Assembly (NCBI GenBank): GCA_964363305.1
Contig: CAYIHX010000011.1
Span: 20,776 to 84,775, forward strand
Direction: 5' to 3'
From: CAYIHX01 sp964363305
GTDB lineage: Bacteria > Bdellovibrionota > UBA1018
DNA length: 64,000 nt
Below are positions 1 through 9,187 of this stretch, piece after piece. A program made the position numbers and the translations under genes. Every line of letters begins with the position of its first letter. Position 1 is the first letter of the stretch. The notes below the pieces were generated by a model. That model was not told the origin of the DNA and ran no database searches. It saw only the letters and a program-made list of their open reading frames with translations.

Positions 1-2
1 GA

Positions 3-581
3 CAGGCGTGGATCTGGCAGCAATCTTCTAGAATGAAGACGGACCTGCGCTTTGCCCCGACAGACGCCATTGAGACCTTCGTGTTCCCCGATGGAGTTGA
101 AACTCTCGAACGTCTCGGCGAAACGTACCTGAAGGCTCGCCGCGAGATCATGTGCGCCGACAGGCTTGGTCTCACGAAGCTCTACAATCGCTTCCACAAA
201 GCTGCCGACACCGATCCTCGCCTCAAACGCCTACGCGAAATGCTCCGCGAGGTTGATGTCGCCGTGGCACGTGCCTACGGCTGGAACGATCTTGAGCTGG
301 GCCATGATTTCCACGATGTCCCGTTCCTAGGTGAGAAGGACCGTGTCCGCTTCACCATCAGCGAGGTAGCACGCCTAGACGTACTTCGGCGCTTGGGTGA
401 ACTTAATCGCCTAAGCTACGAAGAGGAACAGGCGTCTGCGAACCTAGCCATTAAGCCAAGGGCGACAAAGGGGCGCGCAAAGGTCGCACCTGCCGAACAA
501 GGCGCATTCGCACTTACGGAAGTGCCCACACAGAAGGCTGCCACCTCAGCGAAGAAGATCGGCACCAGGAGAAAATCATGA
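3..581 (+). CDS. C-terminal part of a DISARM/type IIG-like adenine-specific DNA methylase (cut by left edge)
   Basis: The reading frame is open to the window edge; the first ATG (33) is internal, and the codons before it read WIWQQSSRMKT. This matches the end of the methylase catalytic region of Eco57I/MmeI-like enzymes, where a W-x-W-x(3)-SS segment precedes a 'PTD-x-x-ETF-x-FP' motif (here PTDAIETFVFP, just after position 57). Further on, a YNRFH segment, an 'AYGWNDL' segment and an 'LGELNRLSYEEE' helix are typical of the C-termini of these proteins. The last 45 residues are Lys/Ala-rich and low complexity. In class 1 DISARM the methylase (DrmMI) lies just upstream of drmA, which fits the context. 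The catalytic NPPY motif and SAM site must lie to the left. The stop overlaps the next start (ATGA). The methylase family is supported; the DrmMI name is inference. Confidence 0.8.
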   Translation, partial: QAWIWQQSSRMKTDLRFAPTDAIETFVFPDGVETLERLGETYLKARREIMCADRLGLTKLYNRFHKAADTDPRLKRLREMLREVDVAVARAYGWNDLELGHDFHDVPFLGEKDRVRFTISEVARLDVLRRLGELNRLSYEEEQASANLAIKPRATKGRAKVAPAEQGAFALTEVPTQKAATSAKKIGTRRKS

Positions 582-2569
582 CGAGCACCACGGCTCACCC
601 CACCGTTCAAGTCTCAACAACATTCGAGATGACCGTCGATCTCAACGTCCTCGAACATCTCGGCATCAACCTTTACAGCAACATCGCCGCCGTCCTCACC
701 GAGGCCGTGGCGAACGCTTGGGACGCCGACGCCGAGAACGTCACCATCCGGGTCGATCCTGCGAAGCAAGAGTGGATCGAGATCGTGGATGACGGCATCG
801 GCATGTCGATCGACGACCTCAACGGGAAGTACCTACGCGTCGGCTACCGTCGCCGTGACGAGGGCGATGAACACGGACGGGTCACTGCGAAGAATCGCTC
901 CGTGATGGGCCGCAAGGGCCTCGGCAAGCTCTCGCTGTTCTCGATAGCCGAGGTCATTGAGGTACAGTCTGCACAAGACGGAAAAAAAGCGGCGGGCTTC
1001 ACGATGCACGTCGATGGTATCAAGCAGGCCGTCGCCGAGAAGAAGCCCTACCACCCGATCCCACTCCTCGATGCCAGCCTCACCGTTGCGAAGGGAACGC
1101 GCATCTTGCTGCGAGGCATCAGGCGGCAACGTCTCTCGACCGGCGTGAACGCACTCCGAACCCGACTTGCGCGACGCTTCTCCGTCATTGGGGAGGCCAA
1201 CGGCTTCAAGATCACGATCGACGAGCAGTCCATTACCGCTGCCGACCGTGGCGACCTGCCGCAGACGCAGTTTCTCTGGACGTTCGAGGGGTACAATCCG
1301 GACCCGACGACCATCGCACACGTGCTTGAGCGCGAGTCGGTAGAGGCGCGAATCAAGGAGTGGCCGCCCGAGTGGACGGTGAGTGGGTGGCTCGGCACCG
1401 CCGCCAAGCCGAAGGATCTCGACAGTAAGGACGCGGGGAACCTCAACGGCATCGTCGTCTTCGCCCGTGGCCGCCTCATCCACGAAAACGTGCTCGACCG
1501 CCTCAACGACGGACGCATCTACACCAAGTACCTTACCGGCCAGATCGAGGCCGATTTCCTCGACACCGACGATCAACCCGACATCGCGACCAGCGACCGC
1601 CAGCGTATTCAAGAGGACGATCATCGCTACATCGCGCTGATCACATTCCTGAAGGACACGCTGAGCGAGGTCGAGAAACGCTGGAACGATTGGCGAAAGA
1701 AGCACGAGGTCCAGAAAGCCAAGGAGCAGTCGCCCGCGCTGAAGGAATGGCTCGACGGGATGCCGGATGGGTACAAGGGAAGCGCAGAGACGCTCATCGC
1801 GAAACTGAGTTCATTGCCGATCGAGGACGAGCAAGATCGTAAATTACTCTACAAGCATGGAATTTTCGCGTTCGAGCGCATGAAGCTTCGGGGCTCCACC
1901 GAGGAGTTCGCGCAGCAAGCAGTCGAAAACATCGAGCTTCTACTCCGCCTTCTTGCAGACCGCGATGCACTCGAAGCATCTCTGTATCGCGACATCGTGA
2001 GGTCGCGTATCGAGGCGATCAACGCCTTCCAAAAAATAGTTGGCGAAGATGCAAAAGAAAGGATTCTTCAACAATACCTATTCAAACACCTCTGGTTGCT
2101 CGACCCCGCTTGGGATCGTGCTACCGGGACAGAGGTCATGGAGAGTCAGCTCCTGGACGACGCGGGAGTCGTAAACGACCTCACCGAGAAGGAGAAGCTC
2201 GGTCGCGTCGATATCAAGTACCAGACGACGGCTGGGAAGCACGTCGTCGTGGAACTGAAGAAGGTCGGCCGCAAGATGAAGCTCCTCGAATTGCAGGAGC
2301 AGGGTTCCACCTATGTCGACAAGATCAAGAAAATCCTGAAGGCGAAGGGCGAAGACTCGCCGAACATTGAGGTCGTCTTCGTGATTGGGCAGCCAGTCGA
2401 TGAGGCCGGCAACCCTGACCGAGTCAAAGCATCAATGGAGGCGGTGTCCAAGGGGAGTCGGATCGTCCTCTATGACACGCTCATCGAGGGTGCCCGCAGG
2501 GCATATGCCGAGTACCTCCAGAAAAGCTCCGAGCTCGACAAGCTCGAAAAACTCGTTGGAAGTCTTTAA
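578..2569 (+). CDS. GHKL-ATPase protein with C-terminal PD-(D/E)XK-like nuclease segment, embedded in the DISARM operon
   Basis: This 663-residue protein starts with a GHKL (Hsp90/MutL/histidine-kinase type) ATP-binding domain. The N-box EAVANAWDADA is at residues 42-52, the G1 box DDGIGM at 71-76 and the G2 box GRKGLGKLSL at 111-120. The middle is charged and partly helical. Near the C-terminus (about 543-563) the pattern GRVDIKY, then a short turn, then VVVELKK fits the D...E-x-K core of PD-(D/E)XK nucleases and is followed by a helix (ELQEQGSTYVDKI). Overall architecture resembles ATP-dependent restriction-associated proteins (BbrUIII/HgiDII-like ATP-binding proteins). It overlaps the methylase stop by 4 bp and ends 19 bp before drmA, so co-transcription is almost certain. 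The ATPase call is firm; the nuclease call rests on a short motif. It could act as an effector or as an accessory DNA sensor. Confidence 0.75.
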   Translation: MTSTTAHPTVQVSTTFEMTVDLNVLEHLGINLYSNIAAVLTEAVANAWDADAENVTIRVDPAKQEWIEIVDDGIGMSIDDLNGKYLRVGYRRRDEGDEHGRVTAKNRSVMGRKGLGKLSLFSIAEVIEVQSAQDGKKAAGFTMHVDGIKQAVAEKKPYHPIPLLDASLTVAKGTRILLRGIRRQRLSTGVNALRTRLARRFSVIGEANGFKITIDEQSITAADRGDLPQTQFLWTFEGYNPDPTTIAHVLERESVEARIKEWPPEWTVSGWLGTAAKPKDLDSKDAGNLNGIVVFARGRLIHENVLDRLNDGRIYTKYLTGQIEADFLDTDDQPDIATSDRQRIQEDDHRYIALITFLKDTLSEVEKRWNDWRKKHEVQKAKEQSPALKEWLDGMPDGYKGSAETLIAKLSSLPIEDEQDRKLLYKHGIFAFERMKLRGSTEEFAQQAVENIELLLRLLADRDALEASLYRDIVRSRIEAINAFQKIVGEDAKERILQQYLFKHLWLLDPAWDRATGTEVMESQLLDDAGVVNDLTEKEKLGRVDIKYQTTAGKHVVVELKKVGRKMKLLELQEQGSTYVDKIKKILKAKGEDSPNIEVVFVIGQPVDEAGNPDRVKASMEAVSKGSRIVLYDTLIEGARRAYAEYLQKSSELDKLEKLVGSL

Positions 2570-2588
2570 GGATTACTAGGAGCGACGC

Positions 2589-5500
2589 ATGACGACGACT
2601 AACACACCGGACATTCAAGTATGGCTAGCCAAACCGACGCAGACTTCGCCATTTTTCCTTCTGCTAACGGGTGCCCGTACTGGTTTCAGCGCCCTCAAAC
2701 AAGGCCATTGGGTCATCGTCGCCGACTCCGATGGAGTCCTGAAAAGTATCGGACGCATCCTCCGAATACGTTCCGACCTCGAAACGACCAAGCTCTATTT
2801 CGACCGCTTGCACATCCTGGAGACCAAGACCTCGCTCGCAGACATCGGACTGACGGCACCGACCGGTCCCGTTGGTCGCCTTCGGCCGGAAGACCTCACC
2901 GGCATACTTGCGCGCGATGGTATCTCCTTAGCCGAGATACCCCTCGTCCAAGACGCAGCATATGTCCGTGAGCTTCTGGAACTGGCGATTCGGGACGATC
3001 TGCTCGGGCCGGCGAACGGCCCTGAAGAATTCGTCGTCGACATGAGCGTTCGCGATAGATACCTCGTCGGCAAACTCGCTCCTCACAACCCGGCTGAGCC
3101 TTTGGCGGGGATTGAGCCTGCATCGGGCGCCGACGAGGCCGAGGAATCCGCCGATGAGAAATCGCCGGCACGCCATGAGCCAGGGGCTGAGTTCCCCCGC
3201 GCGACGGGCCGCATCGAAGGCGAGGCCGACGCTCTCGACGAGATCGACACGACGAGCAACCAGTCTCTCGTGCCGTCCAGCATGGGCATCACGTTTTGCG
3301 TGGGGTCGGATGTTGATGTACTTGATGTCACGGCCCGTTGGGGCAGTTACGTTCGCGTTCCGAACGAGGAACACGAGTTCACGAAGCCTCGGAAGAACAA
3401 AGTGACGGGTGAAGTCGAAGAGACGAAGGTGAGAGTGTGGCGCCGCTCACCTCGCGGCGGGAGCGTCCCATTGAAGCTCGTGGACGGCGCCGTTTCACCA
3501 CTCGTGCCCGATCGAGAGATGCCGCAGGTCCGCATCCAAGGCACTGTCCGCACGAACGCCCAGGGCGAGCGTTTGGTCACTTTGTTTCTCGTGAATGGCC
3601 AGCGAGAGCCTGAAACGAACCGTGATAGTGCCTGGCTATTTCAGCCGGAAATCATCGTGAAGGGCTCTGCCGATGCCGCCGTATTCCTTCGGCGTCCGAG
3701 CAACGATGTCGTCGTCGACGATCCCGAACGAGATCATCTCAGCCTTATCTACCGCCGCCGAGTCGAATTTGCCGTCGGTCATGGTGTTGCCGTTCACGCC
3801 AAAACTGCCCAGAGCGACCCCACGCGCGCGGTTGAAATTCGTACCGAGGTCATTCCAAGTTACGAGGTTTCCGTCACCGAGACGCCCGGCCTTGATCCCG
3901 AAGATCGCCCCGCGATGCGGAAGATGATAGAGCGAGGCTGGCTCGACATGCTGTCGCTTGCCGACCTCGACAATGCCGAGCTCGAAGAGGCGCTGAAGAC
4001 TCTCGTCGACGACTATGCAGCGTGGATCGACGACCAGCTAGCGCGCGTCGGCAAAGAGATCACCGGCTACGATGCCCCAGCGAACGAAGCGCTCGACCGC
4101 TGCAAGTCCACGCTCGACCGCCTGCGCGCGGGAATGAAGGTGCTTCGTTCCGACACGAAGGCACTAGAGGCTTTCCGCTTTGCCAATCGCACGATGGCCC
4201 GCCAGCGCGTGCGAGGCATCTACGCACTCAGGCGCCGTCGCGGAGAGGAAGTGACGCTCGAATCGGTCGACGTGCGGAAGAACCGCTCGTGGCGCCCGTT
4301 CCAGCTCGCGTTCCTTCTGCTTTCGATTCCGTCGCTCGCCGACCCCATGCACCCAGATCGCACGAGCCCATCGGATGCTTTCGCTGATCTTCTTTGGTTC
4401 CCGACGGGTGGCGGTAAGACTGAGGCCTACCTCGGCGTTGCAGCCTTCGCGATGGGGATTCGACGTTTGCATGGAGTCGTCGAGAATCTCGATGGCGGGC
4501 GCGGTCTCATCGTCATCATGCGCTATACGCTCCGTCTTCTGACGTTGCAGCAGTTTCAGCGTGCAGCCACGCTACTTTGCGCGATGGAGATCATCCGGTT
4601 GGGAGACGTCGAAAAGTGGGGTCAGGACCCGTTTACCTTGGGCTTATGGGTCGGCAATAAGGTCACGCCCGGCACCACGGAGCAGTCTCATCAAGCGATC
4701 GAAGCCATTCGCGACAATGATCGGTCGCGCTCGGGTATCGCCTCGCCCGCGCAGCTCACGAGCTGCCCCTGGTGCGGCTCTGAGATCCGCCCGGGGCGGG
4801 ATATCAACGTCGACAAAACCATTGGGCGCACGGCCATCTACTGTGGGGATGCATTCGCACGTTGTGAGTTCAGTAAGGCGAGATCGAGCACCAATGCCCA
4901 TCCAGGGCTTCCGGTCAAAGTGGTCGACGAAGAACTTTATCATCGTCCTCCCACGATGATGATCGCGACCGTCGACAAGTTCGCGATGATGGCATGGCGT
5001 GCGGAAGTGCGCACGCTGTTCGGAAGAGTGCGCGAGGAATGCCAACGCCACGGTCTGCTTTGGCCTGGGCACGATTGCGCTGGCGGGCACAGGGCGCGTC
5101 AGCCCCTCCCAGCGGCCAAAGTGAACCAGATCCGTGCCGTCCGCCCGCCGGACCTTATCATCCAAGACGAGTTCCATCTCATCAGTGGTCCACTCGGAAC
5201 GATGGTGGGCCTCTACGAAACGGCGGTCGACGACCTCTGCTCTTGGAAAGTCGGGACCGCCACGGTCCGGCCAAAGATCGTCGCATCGACGGCCACCGTC
5301 CGGCGTGCTGGCGATCAAGTGCGAAATGTCTTCATGCGACGTGTCGCTATTTTCCCGCCGAAGGCTCTTGATGTCGAAGACGACTTTTTCTCTGTTCAGC
5401 GCCCCGTAGAGAGCAAACCGGGGCGACGATACATGGGTATCTGCTCACCAGGCAGCTCCAGGCCCGCAGTGCTCATCCGCACATACACCGCGATCCTCAC

Positions 5501-6566
5501 TACCGCTCAGGGACTATTCGACGCATTTGGCCCCGTCGCAGATCCTTATATGACTCTGGTCGGTTATTTCAATTCACTGCGAGAGCTGGGCGGCATGAAG
5601 CGCCTCGCGGAGGACGACGTCAAGACACGCTCTTTCCGCGTGAAAATGAGCCTCGTCGAACGCCCTGGACTCGAACAACGAAGCACCGGGGAACCTGCCG
5701 AGCTGACTTCGCGTGTGAGCAGCTCCGAGATTCCGAAGTACCTCGATCAGCTTGAGATTCCATTCGACGGCGTATTCGATCCTGGTACGGGGAAATTCAA
5801 GATTCGACGCGAGGAGAACTCACCTCGACCGATCGACGTCGTCCTGGCCACCAACATGCTTTCCGTCGGTGTGGACGTAAACCGGCTTGGTGTCATGGTC
5901 GTGAATGGGCAGCCCAAAGGTACGGCAGAGTACATTCAGGCAACGAGCCGCGTAGGCCGTGCCTTTCCCGGCCTCGTGGCCTCGGTGCTCACATGGGCAC
6001 GCCCTCGCGATCTCTCGCACTACGAGACCTTTGAGCATTATCATGCTACTTTTTATCAACACGTCGAGGCTCAGTCGGTCACTCCATTCTCGCCAAGAGC
6101 GATGGATCGAGGACTGACAGGAACGATGCTGGCAATGATGCGAAACCGCTTCGATTCGTTCAGTCCAAATGCAGGAGCCGGAGCACTGAACAGTCCGAGT
6201 CGGCCAGAGATGGTGTCCACAATCGACGCGCTGAGTGCGCGAGCATGGGAAGTAACCGAGGACTCAGCGAGGAGGGGGCTTGCCACCGCCGAGCTGAAAA
6301 GTCGTGCGGACCAATGGGCCAAAGAAGCTGGTGTTCCTGGGCGCGTTCTCGTCTATCAGAAATATGGTGCAGGACCTACGGCCTACGCACTTCTCGAGAC
6401 TCCTGGACTTCGACCGTGGTCGACCTGGACGGTACCCATGTCGATGCGAGAGGTCGAACCCGGAGTCAATCTCGTGATGGAGGATGACCGATCCCTCAGC
6501 GATCCAGCTTGGAACGCTCGTCCGACCGACGAGAATGCGGACAATGAAGAGGAGGCATCGTCATGA
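2589..6566 (+). CDS. drmA: DISARM helicase-like protein DrmA
   Basis: DrmA is the large helicase-domain protein of DISARM; with DrmB it forms the core complex that recognises and loads onto incoming phage DNA. This 1325-residue protein has a Walker A motif FPTGGGKT near residue 606, and a motif II of the DExH type written DEFH near residue 860 (QDEFHLISGPLG). DEFH replaces the more usual DExH Leu/Ala variants. Motif VI, QATSRVGRAF, lies near 1117-1126. Between motifs I and II is a zinc-ribbon-like insertion with CPWC near 726 and two further Cys near 748-755. About 600 residues precede the motor. It starts 19 bp after the GHKL gene and overlaps drmB by 4 bp (ATGA). Identification rests on size, motifs and the drmB-drmC neighbours. 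Confidence 0.9.
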   Translation: MTTTNTPDIQVWLAKPTQTSPFFLLLTGARTGFSALKQGHWVIVADSDGVLKSIGRILRIRSDLETTKLYFDRLHILETKTSLADIGLTAPTGPVGRLRPEDLTGILARDGISLAEIPLVQDAAYVRELLELAIRDDLLGPANGPEEFVVDMSVRDRYLVGKLAPHNPAEPLAGIEPASGADEAEESADEKSPARHEPGAEFPRATGRIEGEADALDEIDTTSNQSLVPSSMGITFCVGSDVDVLDVTARWGSYVRVPNEEHEFTKPRKNKVTGEVEETKVRVWRRSPRGGSVPLKLVDGAVSPLVPDREMPQVRIQGTVRTNAQGERLVTLFLVNGQREPETNRDSAWLFQPEIIVKGSADAAVFLRRPSNDVVVDDPERDHLSLIYRRRVEFAVGHGVAVHAKTAQSDPTRAVEIRTEVIPSYEVSVTETPGLDPEDRPAMRKMIERGWLDMLSLADLDNAELEEALKTLVDDYAAWIDDQLARVGKEITGYDAPANEALDRCKSTLDRLRAGMKVLRSDTKALEAFRFANRTMARQRVRGIYALRRRRGEEVTLESVDVRKNRSWRPFQLAFLLLSIPSLADPMHPDRTSPSDAFADLLWFPTGGGKTEAYLGVAAFAMGIRRLHGVVENLDGGRGLIVIMRYTLRLLTLQQFQRAATLLCAMEIIRLGDVEKWGQDPFTLGLWVGNKVTPGTTEQSHQAIEAIRDNDRSRSGIASPAQLTSCPWCGSEIRPGRDINVDKTIGRTAIYCGDAFARCEFSKARSSTNAHPGLPVKVVDEELYHRPPTMMIATVDKFAMMAWRAEVRTLFGRVREECQRHGLLWPGHDCAGGHRARQPLPAAKVNQIRAVRPPDLIIQDEFHLISGPLGTMVGLYETAVDDLCSWKVGTATVRPKIVASTATVRRAGDQVRNVFMRRVAIFPPKALDVEDDFFSVQRPVESKPGRRYMGICSPGSSRPAVLIRTYTAILTTAQGLFDAFGPVADPYMTLVGYFNSLRELGGMKRLAEDDVKTRSFRVKMSLVERPGLEQRSTGEPAELTSRVSSSEIPKYLDQLEIPFDGVFDPGTGKFKIRREENSPRPIDVVLATNMLSVGVDVNRLGVMVVNGQPKGTAEYIQATSRVGRAFPGLVASVLTWARPRDLSHYETFEHYHATFYQHVEAQSVTPFSPRAMDRGLTGTMLAMMRNRFDSFSPNAGAGALNSPSRPEMVSTIDALSARAWEVTEDSARRGLATAELKSRADQWAKEAGVPGRVLVYQKYGAGPTAYALLETPGLRPWSTWTVPMSMREVEPGVNLVMEDDRSLSDPAWNARPTDENADNEEEASS

Positions 6567-8401
6567 GCAAAACGCCGGTCGGCGAGGTACGCCCGAGCCA
6601 GCTTCTCTGGACCTACGGTCCTGGCGCTCTGATCGATTTGCCGAATGTCTCTGTCGTCACGATGGGCATAGATCGCTGGGAACAAGGGCGCTGCCAGCCG
6701 ATCCAAGAAGCACGGCTGTTGGTCAATGTTCGACGCGTGCTCGGTGACCAGGTCGAGTCTCTTCGGATGCCGCCGATCTCCGAGTCGGAAGCCGATCCTT
6801 TCTCTGCTGACGCGCTGGTCGGTGTTCCCGTCAAACCTTTTCCGCGTTGGATGAGATGCGTGAAATGCGGTTTGCTTTCGCCATTCGATGCTGGGCTTTT
6901 CGCATTGAAGGCCAACCGTTATCGGCCGGAGCGGACTTGTTTCGTCCATCAAGGGTGCACGGGTTCGCGTGGCGATCAGAGACCGCGCGATGTGGATGCC
7001 GTCCCTGCGCGCTTCTTGCTGGCCTGTCGAGAAGGACACCTAGACGACTTTCCTTGGCACTGGTTCGTCCACGGTGGCCCGAGTGCATGCACGGGAACGC
7101 TCCGCTTCTTCGAGAGTGGAGCATCGCTTCAGACCGAAAACCTCTGGGTTCGCTGCGATACATGTAGCGCGGCGAGGAGCATGGCTCAGGCTTTCGGCCA
7201 GGTCGGAAGGGACAATTTACCCGGATGTCGTGGCCGTCATCCCCACCTCAATCGCTTCGAGGACGAATGCACCGAAGTTCCGCGTGCAATTCTGCTGGGC
7301 GCAACGAACGGGTGGTTCCCCGTTACGCTCTCCGTGCTTGCGATCCCCCAAACGGGGAGCCCTCTCGCGCAGCTCGTGGCCGACGGCTGGACGTTCTTCG
7401 AGGACGTGGAGAATGCAGCAGAAGCTGCAACGGTCGTGAAGACTCTGAAGAAATCTGCCCAACTGCCGGGAATCGAGGCTTTCACGGGCGATCAGGTTTG
7501 GAGTGCCATCGAGGCGCATCGAGCCGGAGGCGCAGGTGACCAAGAGCTCGACCTAAAAGGCCCTGAGTGGGATGTGCTCACTTCGCCGACGCCGCCCACG
7601 GATTATCCGCACTTCATGAGCAAGAAGGTGGGCGTTCCGAGGGGATTCGAGCGACACATTTTACGTGTTCTGCTTCTGGAGCGACTACGTGAGGTCAATG
7701 CATTGATCGGATTTACGCGTGTAGAGTCTCCAAACGATGGGGGCGATGGCCAACGCGCATCTCGCGCGCCGATCAGCCGTGCCGCACCCAATTGGGTTCC
7801 CGCCACCCAAGTTCACGGAGAAGGTGTCTTCATACAATTCTCCGAGGAGATGTTGACAAGATGGGAGGCCTCATCTGGTGTGAGAGCATTGGAGACCCGT
7901 CTGCGCACTGGCTATCGCGGATGGCGAATTAAGCGTCAACTCCCACCCGACGACGGGTTCCCAGGCATGCGCTTCGTATTCCTGCACACAATCGCTCATC
8001 TGCTCATTAGAGAACTTGCTCTCGAATGCGGCTACAACGCCGCTAGCATCCGAGAACGCGTTTATGCCGATACCGAAGGTGGCCGATCACAGGCTGGAAT
8101 CCTTCTCTATACGGCTGCGGCGGACTCAGATGGCACGCTTGGCGGCCTAGTCGACCTCGGCAAGCCAGAAAACTTGGGACGTCTGCTGCGGCAGTCGCTC
8201 GACCGTGCGGCGATCTGCGCATCTGACCCGCTGTGCTCCGAGCACGATCCGACGAGAGACCAGTCGCTACATGGAGCGGCCTGTCACGCATGCTCCTTCG
8301 TCTCCGAAACCTCATGCGAATGCGGCAATAGATACTTGGACCGCGCGCTCGTCGTACCGACTCTCGAAGTCACAAATGCCGCATTGTTCGAGGGGGTTTG
8401 A
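6563..8401 (+). CDS. drmB: DISARM protein DrmB (DUF1998)
   Basis: This 612-residue protein has the features of DUF1998 proteins, which pair with helicases. It has several CxxC knuckles: CVKC near residue 99, CDTC near 195 and the terminal cluster CHAC/CECG near 573-587. It also has the conserved helical segment HTIAHLLIRELALECGY and the glycine-rich strand DGTLGGLVDLG. DUF1998 proteins are thought to bind zinc and to contact the partner helicase. In DISARM, DrmB forms a complex with DrmA and is required for protection. The start overlaps the drmA stop, and its stop overlaps the drmC start (ATGA-type junctions on both sides), which implies translational coupling and fixed stoichiometry. Nothing appears truncated. 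Confidence 0.9.
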   Translation: MSKTPVGEVRPSQLLWTYGPGALIDLPNVSVVTMGIDRWEQGRCQPIQEARLLVNVRRVLGDQVESLRMPPISESEADPFSADALVGVPVKPFPRWMRCVKCGLLSPFDAGLFALKANRYRPERTCFVHQGCTGSRGDQRPRDVDAVPARFLLACREGHLDDFPWHWFVHGGPSACTGTLRFFESGASLQTENLWVRCDTCSAARSMAQAFGQVGRDNLPGCRGRHPHLNRFEDECTEVPRAILLGATNGWFPVTLSVLAIPQTGSPLAQLVADGWTFFEDVENAAEAATVVKTLKKSAQLPGIEAFTGDQVWSAIEAHRAGGAGDQELDLKGPEWDVLTSPTPPTDYPHFMSKKVGVPRGFERHILRVLLLERLREVNALIGFTRVESPNDGGDGQRASRAPISRAAPNWVPATQVHGEGVFIQFSEEMLTRWEASSGVRALETRLRTGYRGWRIKRQLPPDDGFPGMRFVFLHTIAHLLIRELALECGYNAASIRERVYADTEGGRSQAGILLYTAAADSDGTLGGLVDLGKPENLGRLLRQSLDRAAICASDPLCSEHDPTRDQSLHGAACHACSFVSETSCECGNRYLDRALVVPTLEVTNAALFEGV

Positions 8402-9162
8402 TGCAAGCACTTCTTGATGCCGTCGTAGACATCGTAGCTCTTGTATCTCCGGCGAAGGTCGGCGCCATCGCCAATTCTCTGCGCGCATTAACGGATTCTG
8501 GGTCGGCGCCAGTAGCGAATGCTTTGGCAGATACACCTGCCGCACGCGCGGCCGTGGCGCGCATGTTGTCCGCGTGGGCGCAGGCCCGAAGCAGTGGTAG
8601 TGAAGTAGCAGGGATGCTCCTTGGCGCCTCCGAAGCACGCCTTCGCGTGGAACGAGAACTGAACGTGGAGTTGGTTTGGACGGGACCTACGACGCGATTC
8701 GTTCCGACACGAAGGACGGAGCAGGTACTCCTTGATCTCATTGCAAGCGCACGAGCCGATCTGTTTCTCGTGAGCTTTGTTGCTTACGATGTCCGCAGCG
8801 TAGTTGCTGCCATGAATGATGCCGCCAATCGGGGTGTCCGACTACGCATACTCCTCGAAGCCTCAACGGATCATGGGGGCAGTTTGAACATCGACCCGTC
8901 GGCAACGATGCGAACTAAAGTCCCTAAGGCGGAAATATTCACATGGAAAGAAAAGCCGGAGCCCTTCGTCGACGGAAAGGTGCACGCCAAGGTCGCCGTC
9001 GTTGATGGCTCGCGAGCATTTGTTACGAGCGCGAACCTCACCGGCCATGCTTTGGAGAAGAACATGGAAGCAGGCGTCCTAATCAACGGTGGTTCAGTTC
9101 CCAAGACGTTGAGCGAGCATCTTCAGGCGCTCATCGATGTGGGAATCATTTCGCGTGTGTGA
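8398..9162 (+). CDS. drmC: DISARM phospholipase D-fold protein DrmC
   Basis: This 254-residue protein carries one HKD motif, H-A-K-V-A-V-V-D at about residues 196-203, followed by SANLT, which is the usual Ser/Asn strand after the HKD motif in PLD-family nucleases. The family is active as a dimer with one HKD from each chain. In DISARM, DrmC is a PLD-fold protein that is often present but was reported as dispensable or auxiliary in the experimentally studied system (established knowledge). The N-terminal 100 residues are helical and Ala-rich. It is the last gene of the operon; a convergent gene ends only 25 bp away, leaving little room for a separate terminator. Confidence 0.88.
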   Translation: MMQALLDAVVDIVALVSPAKVGAIANSLRALTDSGSAPVANALADTPAARAAVARMLSAWAQARSSGSEVAGMLLGASEARLRVERELNVELVWTGPTTRFVPTRRTEQVLLDLIASARADLFLVSFVAYDVRSVVAAMNDAANRGVRLRILLEASTDHGGSLNIDPSATMRTKVPKAEIFTWKEKPEPFVDGKVHAKVAVVDGSRAFVTSANLTGHALEKNMEAGVLINGGSVPKTLSEHLQALIDVGIISRV

Positions 9163-9187
9163 GTCGCCATCGCGCGATCTCTCATCT

